Source: Nitzschia putrida (taxonomy: Eukaryota > Bacillariophyta > Bacillariophyceae > Bacillariales > Bacillariaceae). From it: 64,000 nucleotides of DNA. Under the pieces are notes generated by a model. That model worked only from the letters and a program-made list of their open reading frames with translations, was not told the origin of the DNA and made no database searches. Shown piece after piece: positions 31,100-42,004 of the stretch. The position numbers were made by a program, and so were the translations under genes. Location of the stretch: the NCBI GenBank assembly GCA_016586335.1, contig BLYE01000023.1, forward strand, positions 124,001 to 188,000, read 5' to 3'. Numbering within the stretch: the first letter of the stretch is position 1; each line of letters opens with the position of its first letter.

Positions 31100-32371
31100 A
31101 TGTCAGGACTGAATAATGATACAACCCACGCCCATGCAGTCTATCATCATCATGAAGAAGGTGATCAAAACACATCTTCCCTTTCCTCTGGCGAGAACGA
31201 CGATGACCCAGATGAGGCAATGGATGAAGAAGAAATCAACAATACACACAATCATGATAACAGAACCCTCATGGTTTCGCGTGCAGTAAGAGCGGCAGCC
31301 GCAGCGGATGCCGTCAGTCTAGGTGACAGTTCTTCCTATGATTCGGCACAAGCCAAGGAACAAGAAACCCTAGAGAATTCCATGATGGCTTTAGATTTCG
31401 TGGACAAGGATGGTTCCCGTCGACATTTGGGGAGATCCATTGATGCGTCTCACACACCCGTCAGCCCACTCGGTGCCTCTGCCTACATTGTCCCCTTCAA
31501 GCTAGCGGCTCCCCAGTGTCCAGACGATTCGGACAGTTCGGATGACGACCAACACCACCGCAATCAGGTCCCTTCGTCTCCTCGTATCAGTGCAGAATTC
31601 CATAGCCAATTGCCTTTGCATCGTGTCTCCAGCCCACACCTAGCACGTCCTCCTTTGGTCGAAATTCCCCCTGGACCTCCAAGACTCTTGAGTTTGGATC
31701 AAGCAGGTGTAATTGAAGGCCACTCCACCGCCCCACTGGGAGTTCAAGAATTGGTTGTCACCAAATTACAGACCAACACAACCGAGTTCATCCCATTGAA
31801 TGATTCGAGTCGAGATCAGCCACGGGCATCCGTGGCCTCCAGTTCAGGGAATTATTCTTCATCCAAGAGAGAGTCTGCCATTTCACAGAATACAACAACG
31901 TCCTCCAAATCGTTTCAGATCATGAAGAGTTTGCGTCGAAGTCACAATTGGGGAGATCTTGAATTCCGCTCCAGCGTTGTTCACAGTGACACGTCGGGGC
32001 AACAAGCGTCACAAGAGCTAAAGGAAGATGGTATGGTGTATGATTCTGCACCACCACCACCACGTCCTCCGCGACGATCCTTTCTGGGGGGTCATTTGGG
32101 AGGTCATCATCATCATCAACAAGGTCCAGCCGAACCTTCCAAGATCTTGCAACGCATGAAAGAAGGCATTTCCGCTGGATCCAACTTTTTCTTGTCGGAT
32201 TATCATGCAAGTACCCTACCACGCAGTCACAGGCATCATGCCAAACCAGAAGATGTTTTGATGGAAGAGAAACTCAAAAGGACTGTCATTTCGATTGGTG
32301 TCTTTATTTGTTTCTTACTGGTTGTACTCAGTTTGACTGTACTCGTCCTTATGGTCAGCAATGCAAAGTGA
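31100..32371 (+). CDS. Tail-anchored low-complexity protein, unknown function
   Basis: 423 residues from the ATG at 31100. The product is mostly disordered: His-rich start, acidic segment (ENDDDPDEAMDEEE), Ser/Pro/Thr-rich middle, a polyPro patch (APPPPRPPRRSF) and a His run. It ends in one hydrophobic helix (about residues 395-418, ISIGVFICFLLVVLSLTVLVLMV) just before the C-terminus, with Lys/Arg before it and no signal peptide, which fits a tail-anchored protein with a cytosolic body. The Pro-rich motif could bind SH3- or WW-type partners. I do not recognise a family. Confidence 0.72.
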   Translation: MSGLNNDTTHAHAVYHHHEEGDQNTSSLSSGENDDDPDEAMDEEEINNTHNHDNRTLMVSRAVRAAAAADAVSLGDSSSYDSAQAKEQETLENSMMALDFVDKDGSRRHLGRSIDASHTPVSPLGASAYIVPFKLAAPQCPDDSDSSDDDQHHRNQVPSSPRISAEFHSQLPLHRVSSPHLARPPLVEIPPGPPRLLSLDQAGVIEGHSTAPLGVQELVVTKLQTNTTEFIPLNDSSRDQPRASVASSSGNYSSSKRESAISQNTTTSSKSFQIMKSLRRSHNWGDLEFRSSVVHSDTSGQQASQELKEDGMVYDSAPPPPRPPRRSFLGGHLGGHHHHQQGPAEPSKILQRMKEGISAGSNFFLSDYHASTLPRSHRHHAKPEDVLMEEKLKRTVISIGVFICFLLVVLSLTVLVLMVSNAK

Positions 32372-33209
32372 TAATGGTCCGTTTGTTTGTTGCTGGGCTT
32401 TTTTTGCGAGTGAATTGATCAAGAAGCTCTCTATGACTATTATGATGTATGTGCAAGAGCGCTCTCTAGATGCCCGACGACAATGGGGTTGAGGTTTTCC
32501 TTTTCCGCCAACAGTTTGATTGCGTCGAAACTATCACGGAAATAAAGAGCGTACGGCTATCCTCCACCAGTGGACCGGTGGTGCTTTTATCTGTCTGGAT
32601 TGACGTCCTCTACAAACTACTGGTGACTGCAATAATATAACAGATGGCAGGTATCAATCTGTCGGAGCCAATCTGAAATTATCTCGGCGTGTTGCTTCTG
32701 AGCAAGAAGTAATGAAACGTACCTAGTAGTATTCCCATCATTATGTCCAATAGCAGTTTCTTCTATGTTGATGGCTCGACCAGGAGGAGTTGGGGATTCA
32801 CCTTCATCATCTGCTGCGTGATGATGCAACGACGTTCTTGTCTTCTACCGGTAAAACTACAGGGGATGATGATGTTGTCTTCCTTCTTCTTCTTATTGTT
32901 GTCCTCCTCCACCTCCTCATCGATCATTCCGATTTTCTGCTATTGAATAACCCTCTCACTTAATGGTACCTGAGACCTTTCCGGTTCTTGCAAGACGGGA
33001 CTACTACACTATACTAGTAGTAGATGTTGCACTACGAAGTTCCAGTCGAATTTTCGTGTTGCCGACGCGAGAAACTCGACCCTTGGACAAGCGGAACTCG
33101 AATTCTTGGCTCCTTCCGATTCCCATACATAGACCAATCCCTAGTAGTGGAAACTCTTCACACCGTTCTCAGTTGAAGGGTCTGACACCAAAGTACGTTA
33201 GTATCATGC
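32372..33209. other. Spacer before the Ty1/copia element
   Basis: About 840 bp with no recognised gene; only short overlapping frames on both strands. Confidence 0.5.
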
Positions 33210-33214
33210 AAAGC

Positions 33215-33440
33215 TGATTAAAGTCATCCACAACCACATGTCTGAGAAATCGTGAGAAGAAGATGAGAAGTTACACATACGAACATACATACATGAGGAG
33301 AACCACGATCTGGAGCTACATACGTTAATAGCACCAGGACTTGTTCGTGAGCCTACTCCCATTACATACCACACCGTCTATCAACTTGTTTGAGGTCAGC
33401 CTTAAAGCATATAGTTTCAGTTTACCGACAGATTTTATCA
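33215..33440 (+). repeat. 5' LTR of the Ty1/copia element
   Basis: 226 bp, TGAT...ATCA ends, matching 39277-39502 at all but one position by eye. Confidence 0.92.
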
Positions 33441-33472
33441 GTTTATCAGACCCATACCGTTCTAATCTAATC

Positions 33473-34942
33473 ATGGCCGAAGAAACTGCCATGAGAACTG
33501 CCTTTGCCCGTCTTGGTTGCAGCGCCGCCGTTGCAATCCAATTGACTACTGTCCAAGGAATCAATTCCATTGAAGTTCTAACTCATCTCGACGAGAAAGA
33601 AATCATCCAAGCTTGCAAGAACATCCGCAAGTCCGGTAATCTCATTCCTAACCCCGAAATTGCTTTAGCTGCAAACGCTGAAGCCGCTGCCGAGGTTCGA
33701 CCACGTACTGTTCCATCTCCTGGACATGACGTTCCTCCCATTGCCGAGCAAAACCTTCGATTGCTCATCTTCTGGATCAAATACCGGAAGAACACATCAC
33801 GTGCCGTTACTGCCGCCAATATCATACTGGATGATATCAGGAACGTGCGTATCCTCAAGGACTGGTCCGAGAAACAACATTCAACCTCCATCCCGGACGA
33901 TGTGATTGACCATAAGGATTGGAACAAGACTTTTGACACCTTGACCCAATACCTCCGTGGTCTGGTTGGAGTCAGCGGTGTCCCTCTCGCCTATGTCATA
34001 CGCGAGAACATCGAACCCGCCGAAGATCCTGCCGATGGATGGTCTACCTTTCAAGAAGAAATGGAAGCTCGCGCTCCCATTGTGAAGGCTGGAACTAATC
34101 CGCCTGAGTTTACTGCTGTGTTCAAAGAAGACAATCAGGAAGTGTGGGGAGTCATCTACAAGATTACTCACAAGCATGATTGTTGGACTTACATTAGTTC
34201 ATTCAAAACAAGTCAAGATGGAAGGACCGCGTTTCAAACTCTGTATAATCAAGTTCTCGGGCCCAATAACGCTGGCCATACTGCCGCTTTGGCCGAGAGA
34301 GCTCTTGCCACCACTTACTACTTTGGTGAAAAGACCCGTTGGAATTTTGAAAAGTACAGTCAAACCCACAAGAAGCAGCACAACATCTTGGAAGGTTTGC
34401 ACAAGCGCGGATTGCACCCTGGACTTGATGGAGCATCCAAGGTACGATACCTTCAAGACGGAATCCGTACCAATGCCCTGGATCCCGTCAGAGCCCGTAT
34501 ACTCGGAAGCACCAAGCTCAAGAGTGACTACGATCGAGTCGTCACATTGTACAAGGACTTCATCATCGCTACCAAGGCTGCTGAAGATAGGAACCGGAAG
34601 GCAAATGTGTCACAAGTGACGACGGTCCCGACTCCCAACCGCAACCAAGGTGGAAAATCTGGAAAATACAACGGAAAGTCGGGCAAACAACAAGGAAACG
34701 GTAAGCAGATCGACGAAGGTGAAGTGAAGGACAGGTATTACTCCAAGGAGGAATACAAGCGCTTCACGCCTGCCGCAAAATCCAAGTTGAAACGCCTCCG
34801 TGACGAACGCAACGAGGGACGTCCTACCAAACGTACCAATGTCAGCGCCATAAAAGTTGAGCAAGTTGAGGAAGATCCCGCAGAGGCAGAGACCGATGTC
34901 ATTGACAATCGCAACAATCCAGCCCTCCGCCGCAAGAAATGA
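33473..34942 (+). CDS. gag: Ty1/copia Gag protein
   Basis: 489 residues from an ATG 32 bp after the 5' LTR. A helical capsid-like body is followed by a basic tail (GGKSGKYNGKSGKQQ, SKLKRLRDERNEGRPTKRT). No CCHC zinc knuckle is visible, so RNA binding may rely on the basic tail. It stops at TGA 34940-34942 followed by C. The pol frame is the same frame, open directly after this stop. Confidence 0.87.
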   Translation: MAEETAMRTAFARLGCSAAVAIQLTTVQGINSIEVLTHLDEKEIIQACKNIRKSGNLIPNPEIALAANAEAAAEVRPRTVPSPGHDVPPIAEQNLRLLIFWIKYRKNTSRAVTAANIILDDIRNVRILKDWSEKQHSTSIPDDVIDHKDWNKTFDTLTQYLRGLVGVSGVPLAYVIRENIEPAEDPADGWSTFQEEMEARAPIVKAGTNPPEFTAVFKEDNQEVWGVIYKITHKHDCWTYISSFKTSQDGRTAFQTLYNQVLGPNNAGHTAALAERALATTYYFGEKTRWNFEKYSQTHKKQHNILEGLHKRGLHPGLDGASKVRYLQDGIRTNALDPVRARILGSTKLKSDYDRVVTLYKDFIIATKAAEDRNRKANVSQVTTVPTPNRNQGGKSGKYNGKSGKQQGNGKQIDEGEVKDRYYSKEEYKRFTPAAKSKLKRLRDERNEGRPTKRTNVSAIKVEQVEEDPAEAETDVIDNRNNPALRRKK

Positions 34943-37900
34943 CGACCATGCGGTCCGGATGCTTTGGCCCCTGCGGCAGAGAAACAAGATTCGAGCTCTA
35001 ATTTGGTTAGCCCACCAACATTACCTCCACTCAACCTTTCTCCCATCCGTACCGTTAGCCTTTCGAATGTCACTTCTGATCGTAGAGGCATTCCATCAAC
35101 GACCGAGTTGGATTCACATGCCGATACCTGCGTCGTTGGACGCAATGTGCTCGTACTCCGCGATCACATGAAACCCATCTCAGTCATGGGATATGACACT
35201 ACCCAAGGTGCGACCACATTTTCGACAGTGGACGCCGCTATTGCCTATGATGATCACAACACTGGTGATGTTGTCATCATATTCATCAACCAAGCAATCT
35301 ATATGCCTCAGATTGATCACAACCTCATCAACCTAATGCAAGCCCGAGTAAATGACGTTACCATCAATGACGTTCCGAAATTTCTGGTGAAGGACCCATC
35401 CGATACCACTCATGCCATCGTCTTCCCATGTGCCGAAAGGGAACAATACATCCTGCCCTTGTCCATTCGGGGAGTCACTAGCTATTTCCCATCAAGAAAG
35501 CCTACACAAACCGAATTGGACAACGCTACCTATCGTTATGAATTGACCTATTCCTCTCCAGAATGGGACCCAGGAACAAATGAGTACCATCAGCGCGAAT
35601 CAGCCATGATGGACTCCCACTTCCAGCTCCGCGATCGCAATCCTACACCCATGGTGACCATTGCGAGCATCTTCACAGATCCACCGCTGGTGGGGGACAT
35701 GACCACACCGAGTATCATCGCCGACCTCGAAATCTTCCAACCAGCAGTGTCTGTGAACGCAATTTCATCGACTCCAACAAGTCACATCTCAGCCGACGCA
35801 TTAGCAACTCGATGGGGTATCAGCAGAGACAAAGCCAAGTTGACGCTGAAGAAAACAACCCAGCGAGGTGTTCGGTTGGTTGTCGACTCACATCTGGATC
35901 GCCGCTTTCGAACCAATGATCGACATCTCCGATATCGCCGACTGAATGTGGACCTATTTACCGATACGCTTCTGGCCTCCGTCGAAAGCAACAGGAAGAA
36001 CAAGTATGCCCAAGTATTCTGTGCGAGAAACGGATGGAAATCCGTCTACCCCATGGAATCGAAAAGCGACGCTCCCAAAGCCCTCTCTGAACTATTCTCC
36101 AACGTTGGTGTACCCAACAACCTCATCATGGACGGTTCGAAGGAACAAACGTCAGGAGATTTCAAGAAAATAGCCAGAGAAGCCCACTGCCATCTGAGAA
36201 CAATTGAACCGTACTCACCTTGGCAAAACGCCGCTGAAAGTGCCATCCGTACATTGAAGCAAGCTGTGGGCCGAAAGATGACCAAGTCTGGAGCACCACA
36301 CAAACTTTGGGACTACTGTATCGAACTGGAAGCGCAAATCCAATCCCATACCGCATCATCATCGTTCGGAGCTCAAGGCGAAGCGCCGGAAACCCTAATG
36401 ATAGGTTACACGGCTGACATCTCACATCTGTGTGAATTGGGATGGTACGATTGGATCATGTACCGCGACACCATCGCTGCATTCCCCAAACCCAAGGTTA
36501 GTCTCGGACGCTACCTTGGCCCTGCTACTCACGTTGGTTCTGCAATGACGGCCAAGATATTGAAAGCGAACGGTCAAATCGTTTTCAGATCAACCTATCG
36601 CGGCCTGACAGACGACGAAAAAGCAAATCCAGTCTTTCGGGAGCAACAGAAAGAGTTTGATGAATACATTCGGAACAGAGTCGGCGCTCCCATGACACAA
36701 GAGGATTTACCTGACGACGCCAAGACTCCCACCCACGAAACGTATGCGGATGATGACGGTGAAGAGCACCGACATGCTCAGGAAGAAGAATTACCCACGC
36801 CAGAGACGGGGGACAAGTACATCAACGCTGAAGTACTTTTACCAATCGGAACTGAAAAGTTACTTGGAACAGTAAAACGCAGAAAGAGAGATTCAGACGG
36901 CAACCTCACTGGAACTGGGCATGAAAACCCGATACAAGACACGAGGACTTACGTTGTCGAGTTCCCTGACGGTCAAGAAGCTGAATATTCGGCGAATGTC
37001 ATTGCTGAAGGTATGTGGACCCAATGTACTCCTGATGGACAGCAGCTTCTGTTGATGAAGGACATCATCGATCATGAAGAGGGACCGGACGCGGTCTCGG
37101 AGTCAGACAAGTGGGTATACTTACACGGCAAGTCGTATCCACGCAAGAGCACCAAAGGATGGAAACTTTGCATCGAGTGGCGAGATGGATCTACGACTTG
37201 GGAAAAGTTGTCTGATGTGAAGGAATCTTTTCCGATCGAGGTGGCCAATTACGCTGTGTCACAAGGTCTAGTAGACAAACCGGCATTCCATTGGTGGGTA
37301 CCTCAGTCACTCAAGCGAGCCCGTCGTGTTATCGCTGCGGTTAACACTCGGTATCACAAGATGACGCACAAATTCGGTATTGCCGTACCTAAGAATATCG
37401 CAGAAGCTCGTGCCTTAGACGCGAAGAACGGTAATACATTGTGGATGGATGCCGTATATCTGGAACTCACAAATGTTAAAGTTGCCTTCGATATTTTGGA
37501 ACCAGATGACACTGTCCCAAATGGATACCAATTCATTGAAGGACATTGGGTATTCACGGTGAAAATGGAGGACTTCAAAAGAAAAGCCCGTTACGTCGCC
37601 GGTGCTAGTGCAACTGAAGCCCCGAAATCACTCACCTACGCGAGTGTGATCTCCAGAGAAACAGTCCGAATCGCGTTGACGATCGCTGCATTGAATGATC
37701 TGGAAGTGAAGGCCAGCGATGTTCGTAATGCATACTTGACGGCACCTACGTCGGAGAAAATTTGGACCATTCTCGGGCCCGAGTGGGGTGAGCATGCTGG
37801 AAAGAGAGCCATCATTGTTCGAGCTCTCTACGGATTGAAATCATCGGGCGCAAGCTTCAGACGACATCTCGCAGACTGTATGAGAAACATGGGCTACGAA

Positions 37901-39124
37901 CCATGTCTCGCCGATCCGGACCTATGGTACCGACCAACCATACGACCATCAGACCAACTTCAATACTACTCTTATGTCCTGCTCTACGTCGATGATTGTC
38001 TCGCGATCAGTCATGACGCCATGGAAACCCTCAAGGAAATCGACTTCTATTTCCCTATGAAACCGGGGTCGATGGGGGACCCTTCGATTTACCTTGGCGC
38101 AAAGCTGAAGACAACACGCTTGGAAAATCAAGTGGAGGCGTGGACCATGAGCGCAAACGAGTATGTTAAGGAAGCGGTTCGAAAGGTCGAAGATCATCTC
38201 AGAGAGAAAGGCATGCAGTTATTGAGAAGAGCCCCAACTCCATTCGCCCAAGATTATGACCCAGAAATGGACATCAGCCCGGAAATCAATCAAGAAGATG
38301 CCAACTTCTACCAGTCGCAAATCGGTGTACTCCGCTGGATGGTGGAACTCGGCCGCGTTGATATTCTGACAGAGGTTTCTATGTTGGCCTCCCACGTCGC
38401 CATGCCGAGACAAGGACATCTCGAAGCGGTGTATCGCATATATTCGTATCTCAGGATCAAGAACAACGCGAGAATGGCTTTCGATCCTACTTACCCTTCA
38501 ATCGACCCGTCTCAGTTTCAACAGTGTGATTGGAAGGAATTTTATGGGGACGCACAGGAAGCAATACCAAAGAACGCACCAATAGCACTGGGAAAGGAAG
38601 TCGACATCAGGTTGTTTGTTGATTCGAGCCACGCCGATGACAAGCGAACGCGAAGGTCCAGGACGGGTTACTTCATCTACATCAATTCGGCCCCGATAGC
38701 ATGGTTATCAAGGAAACAGGCTACCATCGAAACGAGTGTATTTGGAGCCGAGTTTGTAGCCATGAAAATTGGTATGGAGGCTGTGAGAGGTTTGAGGTAT
38801 AAACTTCGAATGATGGGCGTGCCGCTGTCCGGACCAGCATATGTGTATGGTGACAACATGTCGGTCATCAAGAATACACAGACCCCTGAATCAACACTGA
38901 AGAAGAAAAGCAACTCAATCTGTTATCACGCGGTGAGAGAAAGTGTTGCAATGGGTGAAATCGTTACAGCTCACATTTCAACACATGAAAACGTTGCAGA
39001 CATCGCGACGAAGGTGATTCCGGGCGGAATGAAAAGAGATCATTTGATACGCAAGGTGTTGATGCATGTGTGTGATGATTACGAGCACAAGCCGAGAAAG
39101 AAGCGAAAGCAAGAAGCAGGTTGA
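34943..39124 (+). CDS. pol: Ty1/copia Pol polyprotein (PR-INT-RT-RNaseH)
   Basis: Open without interruption after the gag TGA; no ATG is near the boundary, so readthrough of UGA is the simplest expression route. Order: protease with DSHADTCVVG (about 35110), integrase with acidic residues in NVDLFTD, IMDGSKEQT and PWQNAAES (35943-36240), a long linker, a chromodomain-like segment (GWKLCIEWRDGSTTWEKL, about 37155-37210), RT with SDVRNAYLTA and LLYVDDCL (about 37983), and RNase H with RLFVDSSHADD, FGAEFVAMK and VYGDNMSVI. The usual HHCC zinc motif before the integrase core is not visible; that stretch reads WGISRDKAKLTLKKTTQRG. All catalytic residues appear intact, so the element could be active. 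Confidence 0.9.
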   Translation, partial: RPCGPDALAPAAEKQDSSSNLVSPPTLPPLNLSPIRTVSLSNVTSDRRGIPSTTELDSHADTCVVGRNVLVLRDHMKPISVMGYDTTQGATTFSTVDAAIAYDDHNTGDVVIIFINQAIYMPQIDHNLINLMQARVNDVTINDVPKFLVKDPSDTTHAIVFPCAEREQYILPLSIRGVTSYFPSRKPTQTELDNATYRYELTYSSPEWDPGTNEYHQRESAMMDSHFQLRDRNPTPMVTIASIFTDPPLVGDMTTPSIIADLEIFQPAVSVNAISSTPTSHISADALATRWGISRDKAKLTLKKTTQRGVRLVVDSHLDRRFRTNDRHLRYRRLNVDLFTDTLLASVESNRKNKYAQVFCARNGWKSVYPMESKSDAPKALSELFSNVGVPNNLIMDGSKEQTSGDFKKIAREAHCHLRTIEPYSPWQNAAESAIRTLKQAVGRKMTKSGAPHKLWDYCIELEAQIQSHTASSSFGAQGEAPETLMIGYTADISHLCELGWYDWIMYRDTIAAFPKPKVSLGRYLGPATHVGSAMTAKILKANGQIVFRSTYRGLTDDEKANPVFREQQKEFDEYIRNRVGAPMTQEDLPDDAKTPTHETYADDDGEEHRHAQEEELPTPETGDKYINAEVLLPIGTEKLLGTVKRRKRDSDGNLTGTGHENPIQDTRTYVVEFPDGQEAEYSANVIAEGMWTQCTPDGQQLLLMKDIIDHEEGPDAVSESDKWVYLHGKSYPRKSTKGWKLCIEWRDGSTTWEKLSDVKESFPIEVANYAVSQGLVDKPAFHWWVPQSLKRARRVIAAVNTRYHKMTHKFGIAVPKNIAEARALDAKNGNTLWMDAVYLELTNVKVAFDILEPDDTVPNGYQFIEGHWVFTVKMEDFKRKARYVAGASATEAPKSLTYASVISRETVRIALTIAALNDLEVKASDVRNAYLTAPTSEKIWTILGPEWGEHAGKRAIIVRALYGLKSSGASFRRHLADCMRNMGYEPCLADPDLWYRPTIRPSDQLQYYSYVLLYVDDCLAISHDAMETLKEIDFYFPMKPGSMGDPSIYLGAKLKTTRLENQVEAWTMSANEYVKEAVRKVEDHLREKGMQLLRRAPTPFAQDYDPEMDISPEINQEDANFYQSQIGVLRWMVELGRVDILTEVSMLASHVAMPRQGHLEAVYRIYSYLRIKNNARMAFDPTYPSIDPSQFQQCDWKEFYGDAQEAIPKNAPIALGKEVDIRLFVDSSHADDKRTRRSRTGYFIYINSAPIAWLSRKQATIETSVFGAEFVAMKIGMEAVRGLRYKLRMMGVPLSGPAYVYGDNMSVIKNTQTPESTLKKKSNSICYHAVRESVAMGEIVTAHISTHENVADIATKVIPGGMKRDHLIRKVLMHVCDDYEHKPRKKRKQEAG

Positions 39125-39276
39125 TTGTTGAATGGTACCCCCTGTCAGCAGTGTGTTGAGCAGGTAACAGGTTACTTGGGTTCCCTGTGCAATGTTGTGA
39201 TTGCACGAATACGACCATTGAGAGAGACGGAGAGAGCTGATCGAAGTCGTTGTATCGATGCACCTCTTTGGGGGAC

Positions 39277-39502
39277 TGATTAAAGTCATCCACAACCACA
39301 TGTCTGAGAAATCGTGAGAAGAAGATGAGAAGTTACACATACGAACATACATACATGAGGAGAACCACGATCTGGAGCTACATACGTTAATAGCACCAGG
39401 ACTTGTTCGTGAGCCTACTCCCATTACATACCACTCCGTCTATCAACTTGTTTGAGGTCAGCCTTAAAGCATATAGTTTCAGTTTACCGACAGATTTTAT
39501 CA
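39277..39502 (+). repeat. 3' LTR of the Ty1/copia element
   Basis: 226 bp, one substitution relative to the 5' LTR (CCACTCCG here, CCACACCG in the 5' copy). Confidence 0.92.
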
Positions 39503-39506
39503 AAGC

Positions 39507-39744
39507 AAAAGCGGACCAAGAGGAACAGGACCTCCAACCTGTCACTTCAGCAACATCGCTTTCCGAACGCACCAGCAAGAGACTTTGTGCGATGGTTAGG
39601 TAGCAACTTGGGCTGGCCTTCTATCTCTTCTAGGAACGAGAGTTCAAAAACAGTAGTAGTAAACTTCTTGTGAACATGAATCTTGAAGACATACATTATA
39701 GCTGCGTTAGGCTACTCCCCTAAACCAATGAATAGTAGTAGCCA
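39507..39744. other. Short flank between the Ty1/copia element and the DUF6824 gene
   Basis: About 240 bp of non-element sequence at the 3' end of the minus-strand gene; nothing else seen. Confidence 0.4.
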
Positions 39745-40783
39745 CTATTTCATCGATCCCCAATTCTTCGAGTTTGCCAAAGCAAACAGCATAGCCTGCT
39801 GCTGTTGTCGTTGCCTCAATTCATTCTGCATTCTCATTTCTTGCAACAATAAAGTCTGCTCCAACGATAGCGTGGGCGCTGCCAACAACGAACCAGGAAT
39901 CATAGCAGAAGACGGACCCACAAGCTGTCTCACGTTATCGGAACCTTTCGTAGTGGACTGTGGTGTTCCAACGACTTGTAGAGCCCCTTGAACAGAAGCA
40001 GCGAAAGTGCTGCGATGAGTTGCGGGTGTTGACATTGACGGGAGAGGCAAGCTTGTACATAGCGAGTGTCGGGGTGAAGTGGGCAAACTTTTGCTGCCTG
40101 TTTGTGAGTTGTCAACACTCCCGGGACTACCGATCGAACTGTCCATGGCAAAGGGCAAACTAGTTCGAAGTCGCTTCATTGGACGGTCCGATGCGGGAGA
40201 CTCCGTTGGAGTTCCTGTGGTACTACTTGCGTGTGCTCTCTCAATAATACGCATCTGATGCCTGAATGTTTGTTTGGTTTTGTTCAGAGCAACAGAGTCA
40301 TCCACTTCAACATAGCAATCCATATGGCTGTCAGACCCCACGTCTTCCTCTGATTGCGATGTCTTGGTCTCCACTTTCTGGAGGAATCTACCTCCACGAC
40401 CTTTGATAGTTCGAACAATATGACCTGCAAGATCCGACTTTTCAACAGACCCCTGAATAGTATCATCTGAACCTTGATGGTTTGGCTCACCATCGACAGG
40501 ATTCGCGATGCCACAAGCTTTCTCTAGAACCTGACGAACCAGGGAGCGATACTTGATGTTTCCACGGCTGCCATTGGGACCAGTTCCTGAAGACACAATG
40601 CAACGCGAGAATGGAAATGAGGAAATTTCTCACTTGATGGTGACTCTCACTTCCTGCAGTTCCCAGGTACTCACCTCGGCCGAGCAAAACATCGTCGTTT
40701 CCGATTTGATTGTGAAGAATAACCTTTGCTTCAGATTTGGACATGGTATTACAATTTTTGTGAAAGTTCTTCAGTTCAGTCAT
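39745..40783 (-). CDS. DUF6824-domain protein (diatom nuclear/regulatory family)
   Basis: 316 residues from exons 40783-40675 and 40586-39745, with an 88-bp intron (GTGAGT donor, TCTTCAG acceptor) whose removal rebuilds NDDVLLGRGGTGPNGSRGN. An alternative ATG is at 40744. The N-terminal domain (about residues 25-145) shows the conserved order of this family: NDVLxGRGG, GNxxYRxLV, a helix ending with IKGRGGRFL, then a V-E/D and a Lys-Thr rich end (NKTKQTFRHQMR). The remainder is Ser/Pro/Thr-rich and disordered, ending in Gln-rich MQNELRQRQQQQA. The family is expanded in diatoms and some members carry DNA-binding domains; none is visible here. A nuclear regulatory role is possible but unproven. 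Confidence 0.8.
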
Positions 40784-42004
40784 CAAGAAGAAGTAGTGTA
40801 ACAACAGTCGCGCCTTGGAAATCGGAGAGGAATTTTTATGAACAAAGATTGTTGGTGGTCTCCTGTTCAACACCACCACCACCAAAGTTACCAAACCTGC
40901 TTTTCTTGATTGAACTATTACTTAATGCATGTGGTGGAAAACGCTCAGGTAGTGATATCGAACCGCCGGGAAGGTACACAAATGAATCCAGGGTTAAGTT
41001 GGCCACGGCAAACTGCGCATTAAGACAAGTTGGACATAAAGCACAAGACCAATTTCTAAGTCAATCTGAGACAACCAAGGCCCAACTTTCACTGTTGGTG
41101 CCACCAACCATCATGTCCTATCTTGCCTTTCTTATCTGATTGCGTGAAGATGTGCTTAACGAAAAGGAATGGTTACCTTCACTTCATATATATTGCACAA
41201 GGTTGTGTGATTGGTGATTGGAAGAGATAATATTGGCAGCAGCGCGGCAGCTTCTGACGTACAACATCATACTACCGCCTGCCTGACGACGTAGCAGGCG
41301 AATTAGAAAGGGCCGTACAACCGGAACACTCCTGAAAGTTCACTTAAGCCATGCTTCAAGTTAGAACCGTGACTCTGTTTAAAGCCCACGAAAAATGTGC
41401 ATATTGACCAGTACCAATTTTCATTCTGCTCGAAGGCTACTGCACGCGTCTTGGGTTAATTGCACACTGTGCCAGTACTTTGTTCCAACAAAGAGTAGAA
41501 AACAAGATAGATAGCATTCGCTCATTGCAGGACTCAACATCATCAAAAAGGCCAATTTGCAACACGTCGTTTCGAAAGTTGTTGAGCAACGAGTTCCCTA
41601 GTCTTCGTAGGAGAACTGAGATCTCAAACATTAGTAGATTGACATTTGTCAAAGTTGGGGTTTCTGGTACCATCGTCAATATGATGGTTTTATACAAGTT
41701 CACTAGCATCTTAGTGGGATTGAGTGGCACAAGAGTTTGACTCCTGGTTGTCCGCATTTACTGGATTCTCACAATTGATTGATACTTTGACTAAGGTGGA
41801 TGCTCCCAGAAACAACTAAACAAAGAATTAGTTATGCTAGTAGCACCCTGTGAACTGTTCCAGAAACTACCATTACAGTAGCGGCGAACCAAAATGCAAA
41901 CGGGAGTATCCCCAATCACCATTTCTACAACAGCAGATATACAGTCGACGATTGCTCTGACAACAGGTTGTTAGGTTAACACAGATGTATAATATATATG
42001 AAGC
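40784..42004. other. Spacer without recognised gene
   Basis: About 1.2 kb between two minus-strand genes. Short frames at 41437-41757 and 41480-41740 overlap on opposite strands and show no domain. Confidence 0.5.

Larger units (their letters stand above)
33210..39506 (+). mobile_element. Complete Ty1/copia LTR retrotransposon with target duplications
   Basis: The element runs about 33215-39502 (6.3 kb). The 226-bp LTRs begin TGAT and end ATCA and differ at a single base (about 33373 A versus 39435 T). The target duplication is AAGC or AAAGC (33210-33214 and 39502-39506), depending on whether the terminal A is counted in the LTR. Integrase precedes RT, which defines the copia order. After the 5' LTR, TTATCAGACCCA is close to, but not the same as, the common initiator-Met tRNA site TATCAGAGCCA. 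Before the 3' LTR a G-rich stretch (about 39269-39276) may be the purine tract. It resembles the diatom copia lineages; the lineage is not assigned. Confidence 0.93.
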
